The position numbers and the translations under genes were made by a program. From Flavobacteriaceae bacterium PS02338 (GTDB lineage Bacteria > Bacteroidota > Bacteroidia > Sphingobacteriales > Sphingobacteriaceae), in the NCBI GenBank assembly GCA_029959615.1, contig JASCOD010000001.1:682001-746000 (forward strand): a stretch of DNA of 64,000 nt, in the 5' to 3' direction. Below are positions 62,119 to 64,000 of this stretch, in pieces; the first letter of the stretch is position 1, and the number at the start of each line of letters is the position of its first letter. The notes beneath the pieces were generated by a model. That model was given only the letters and a program-made list of their open reading frames with translations. It had not been told where the DNA came from and did no database searches.

Positions 62119-62505
62119 ATGGTTACAGCAATTACACAAGGCGTAAAAATATCAGTAGATACCATTTATCAGGATGAACATTCAAATCCTGCAAATGGAC
62201 ACTTCATGTTTGCTTATCGTATCCATATCGAAAACCTTTCCGATTATGAAATACAACTGATGCGTCGTCAGTGGTTTATCTTTGATTCCAATGGTAGCGT
62301 TAGAGAAGTGGAAGGTGAAGGCGTTGTAGGCGTACAACCTGTAATTGCTCCTGGAGATAGTTATTCGTACGTATCAGGCTCTAATCTTAAAACAGATATT
62401 GGCAGCATGCGTGGTAGGTATTTAATGCACCGTATTATAGATGGTATTGATTTTATGGTGGATATCCCCGAATTTGAATTGATTGTTCCTTTTAGGCTAA
62501 ATTAA
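62119..62505 (+). CDS. apaG: ApaG domain protein
   Basis: 128 residues with the fibronectin-like ApaG fold: VTAITQGVKISVDTIYQDEHSNPANGHFMFAYRIHIENLS, LMRRQWFIFDSNGSVREVEGEGVVGVQPVIAPGDSYSYVSG and MRGRYLMHRI. The GxGVVGxQPxxxPGxxxxYxSG motif is diagnostic. The cellular role is uncertain; genetic links to magnesium/cobalt efflux and to Ap4A metabolism have been suggested in other bacteria. Confidence 0.94.
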   Translation: MVTAITQGVKISVDTIYQDEHSNPANGHFMFAYRIHIENLSDYEIQLMRRQWFIFDSNGSVREVEGEGVVGVQPVIAPGDSYSYVSGSNLKTDIGSMRGRYLMHRIIDGIDFMVDIPEFELIVPFRLN

Positions 62506-62739
62506 TATTCACTCGGATAATCATTATCAACCTAATTTTCAGCAAGATATAGTCCAATCTATTCAATACTCTTTCGCTTAGCAGATCCTGATATGATCCT
62601 GCTCCTGCTTAACGTTACTGACATTAAACAAGAACAGGACAGTATACATCTTTATTGTATTCGATAATTCTTTGAGCTCTTACAAAGAGCGCTCAATTTT
62701 AATAAGCTTAAAATGGGAGAAGCTTATTCCCGATTCGTC

Positions 62740-64000
62740 CTATTTTATTAGTTGTATTTTTAATATTCCTTTTTGTAAACCCTTTGCGGTCGCTTCCACC
62801 TGTACCGAACCTCCCTTTAGACCAGCCTGTAAAAGGGCAGTGGCTATTCCCGCTTCGGCATTTAGTTTTTTTGGTGAGCTAATTTTTGCATTTCCAATCA
62901 CCTTAAAGGAGATGACATTTACCGCATCCGAGACAACATTTCCCTTTGCATCGCAAATTTTAGCATAAACAAATACAGCGTCAGCGCCATCTGCTTTTAG
63001 TTTTTTACCACTAAAATCGGCATAAAGTACGATCTTGCTCGCGTTTTTTGGGGTGCTTACCAAATCTGTTGCCACCATCTTACCGTCGATATAACCTACG
63101 GCCTTTAATGTCCCAGCCTTAAAAAGAGCCATATTGAAGTTGTATGGCGGGTATTTTAGCTTATCAGAATATTTGCCGGACTGTGCTTTTTTTCTTTCAA
63201 TCAATTTGCCGTTAAGGTAAAGAGCTACTTCTTGGCAGTTACTATAAATGGTAAGATTTTTACTAGATGTCGGTGTCCAATAGGAAGCAATTTTAACCAT
63301 TGCCCCACTGTTATATAATTTGGAAATGAATAAAGGATTACGTTGGCTTTGGTAAAAGTAGTAGGTAAATTTGGGTAGCCTTACAATGTCCATTACACCA
63401 GATGATTCGATATCGGGTGCATAACCTCTGTTATAATCGTACATCACCCAGAAAGCATCGCCTAAGTTGGCAGAATGTAGGTTATCGTTATGAGCTTCTT
63501 GAAAGTTTTGTACTTGCTGTAACAAGCGTTTTTCGCCATCTCCACGCAGTTGTCTGCTGGTGCGCTCTGTTTCTTTCAAATCTTTAAACTCAGTCTGATT
63601 AAAGCCCGCATTTTGTGCGTAATATTCCCAATCGCCATACTCCGCGGTAAGAAAAGCGCTCTTTTTGTATTTCTTCCAATAATCGGGCGCAGTGGCATGC
63701 TGCCTTGCCGGGGTAAATATATCGTAGTAATCATCTATCCATCCGGAAGTAATCAATTTTTGGTTGGGTGACTCTTCACTTGCAATACTTACCATTTTCT
63801 TCATAAAATTGCCAGGCATTTCGGTCTCATTTAGGGAGACTTCCCATGTGGCTATACAAGCATGGTTCCTATCACGTCTGATCATTTCACGGGCGTTTTG
63901 ATAACTTGCCTCTTCAAAAACTTTATCACCAAAAAACTGCCATCCCGGAATACAATCTGTTACTATAATTCCCAATTCATCGCAAGCATCTAAAAATGCA
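62740..64000 (-). CDS. Glycoside hydrolase family 2 (beta-galactosidase-like), N-terminus outside window
   Basis: An open frame runs off the right edge; the visible 420 codons are the C-terminal part. It starts AFLDACDELGIIVTDCIPGW, the GH2 TIM-barrel segment. The acid/base pair lies in ACIATWEVSLNETEM (Asn-Glu), and the nucleophile in SAFLTAEYGDWEYYAQ (Glu of EYG). After the barrel comes a DUF4982-like domain (TIYSNCQEVALYLNGKLI) and a C-terminal Ig-like GH2 domain (LYADFSGKKLKADGADAVFVYAKI ...). It hydrolyses beta-linked sugars; exact specificity is not visible. The 234 bp before it show no gene. Confidence 0.88.
   Translation of the reverse strand, partial: AFLDACDELGIIVTDCIPGWQFFGDKVFEEASYQNAREMIRRDRNHACIATWEVSLNETEMPGNFMKKMVSIASEESPNQKLITSGWIDDYYDIFTPARQHATAPDYWKKYKKSAFLTAEYGDWEYYAQNAGFNQTEFKDLKETERTSRQLRGDGEKRLLQQVQNFQEAHNDNLHSANLGDAFWVMYDYNRGYAPDIESSGVMDIVRLPKFTYYFYQSQRNPLFISKLYNSGAMVKIASYWTPTSSKNLTIYSNCQEVALYLNGKLIERKKAQSGKYSDKLKYPPYNFNMALFKAGTLKAVGYIDGKMVATDLVSTPKNASKIVLYADFSGKKLKADGADAVFVYAKICDAKGNVVSDAVNVISFKVIGNAKISSPKKLNAEAGIATALLQAGLKGGSVQVEATAKGLQKGILKIQLIK

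Overview
The window looks like a chromosomal segment of a Bacteroidota, most likely a Sphingobacteriaceae member close to Pedobacter. The evidence is a type IX secretion sorting domain, SusC/SusD pairs, DUF4270, DUF3078 and DUF4920 proteins, Bacteroidota-style -7 boxes (TAnnTTTG) before many genes, an AT-rich genome with weak Shine-Dalgarno signals, and many short dispersed palindromes. No rRNA, tRNA, CRISPR array, insertion sequence or phage gene was seen.

Region 1 (1-6.6 kb) is accessory DNA on the minus strand. It has an incomplete SpvB/FG-GAP (RHS-type) secreted protein, a T9SS-sorted protein with one YD-like motif, a CPBP membrane protease, a small membrane protein and two double-glycine-leader peptides whose predicted cores are both 38 residues. 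About 1.3 kb without genes follows. It holds a decayed chimeric copy of pieces of the SpvB locus, two different degenerate tandem arrays with an exact 11-bp period, a direct repeat and a long GC-rich hairpin.

Region 2 (6.6-21.8 kb) is housekeeping: acyl-CoA dehydrogenase, panD, panC, a shortened glycogen-synthase-like protein, DUF4270, glmS, ssb, mutY, an HU-family protein, a TPR protein, a 29-residue COX24/AURKAIP1-like basic protein, rng, radA and DUF4920.

Region 3 (22.0-41.5 kb) is a polysaccharide-utilization-type locus with its own ROK regulator. It has an unrecognised secreted protein, a secreted esterase, GH20 hexosaminidase, a secreted FAD oxidoreductase, SusC, SusD with an unusual beta-repeat insertion, a DUF5017-like lipoprotein, a DUF5009 (NagX-like) membrane protein, an AmpG/PAT-like MFS transporter, two SGNH hydrolases, a cytoplasmic DUF4434 protein and an AGE-family epimerase. 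The likely logic is surface capture and deacylation of an amino-sugar glycan, periplasmic trimming by GH20, inner-membrane uptake and cytoplasmic epimerisation. The substrate (GlcNAc-containing glycan) is inferred.

Region 4 (41.6-62.5 kb) starts with an ECF sigma / anti-sigma / DUF4097 beta-repeat operon. It continues with ruvX, an O-methyltransferase, two paralogous glucosaminidase-LysM proteins, a mini HEXXH membrane protein, DUF3078, ffh, a YbjQ protein, a TPR protein with a solo LuxR HTH, a C-terminal processing protease, a DsbA-like protein, an M14 carboxypeptidase, a thioesterase, a small double-frameshifted pseudogene, cdsA, a second CPBP protease, dusB and apaG. The window ends inside a GH2 glycosidase on the minus strand.

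All family names come from reading motifs in the translations; no database search was run.
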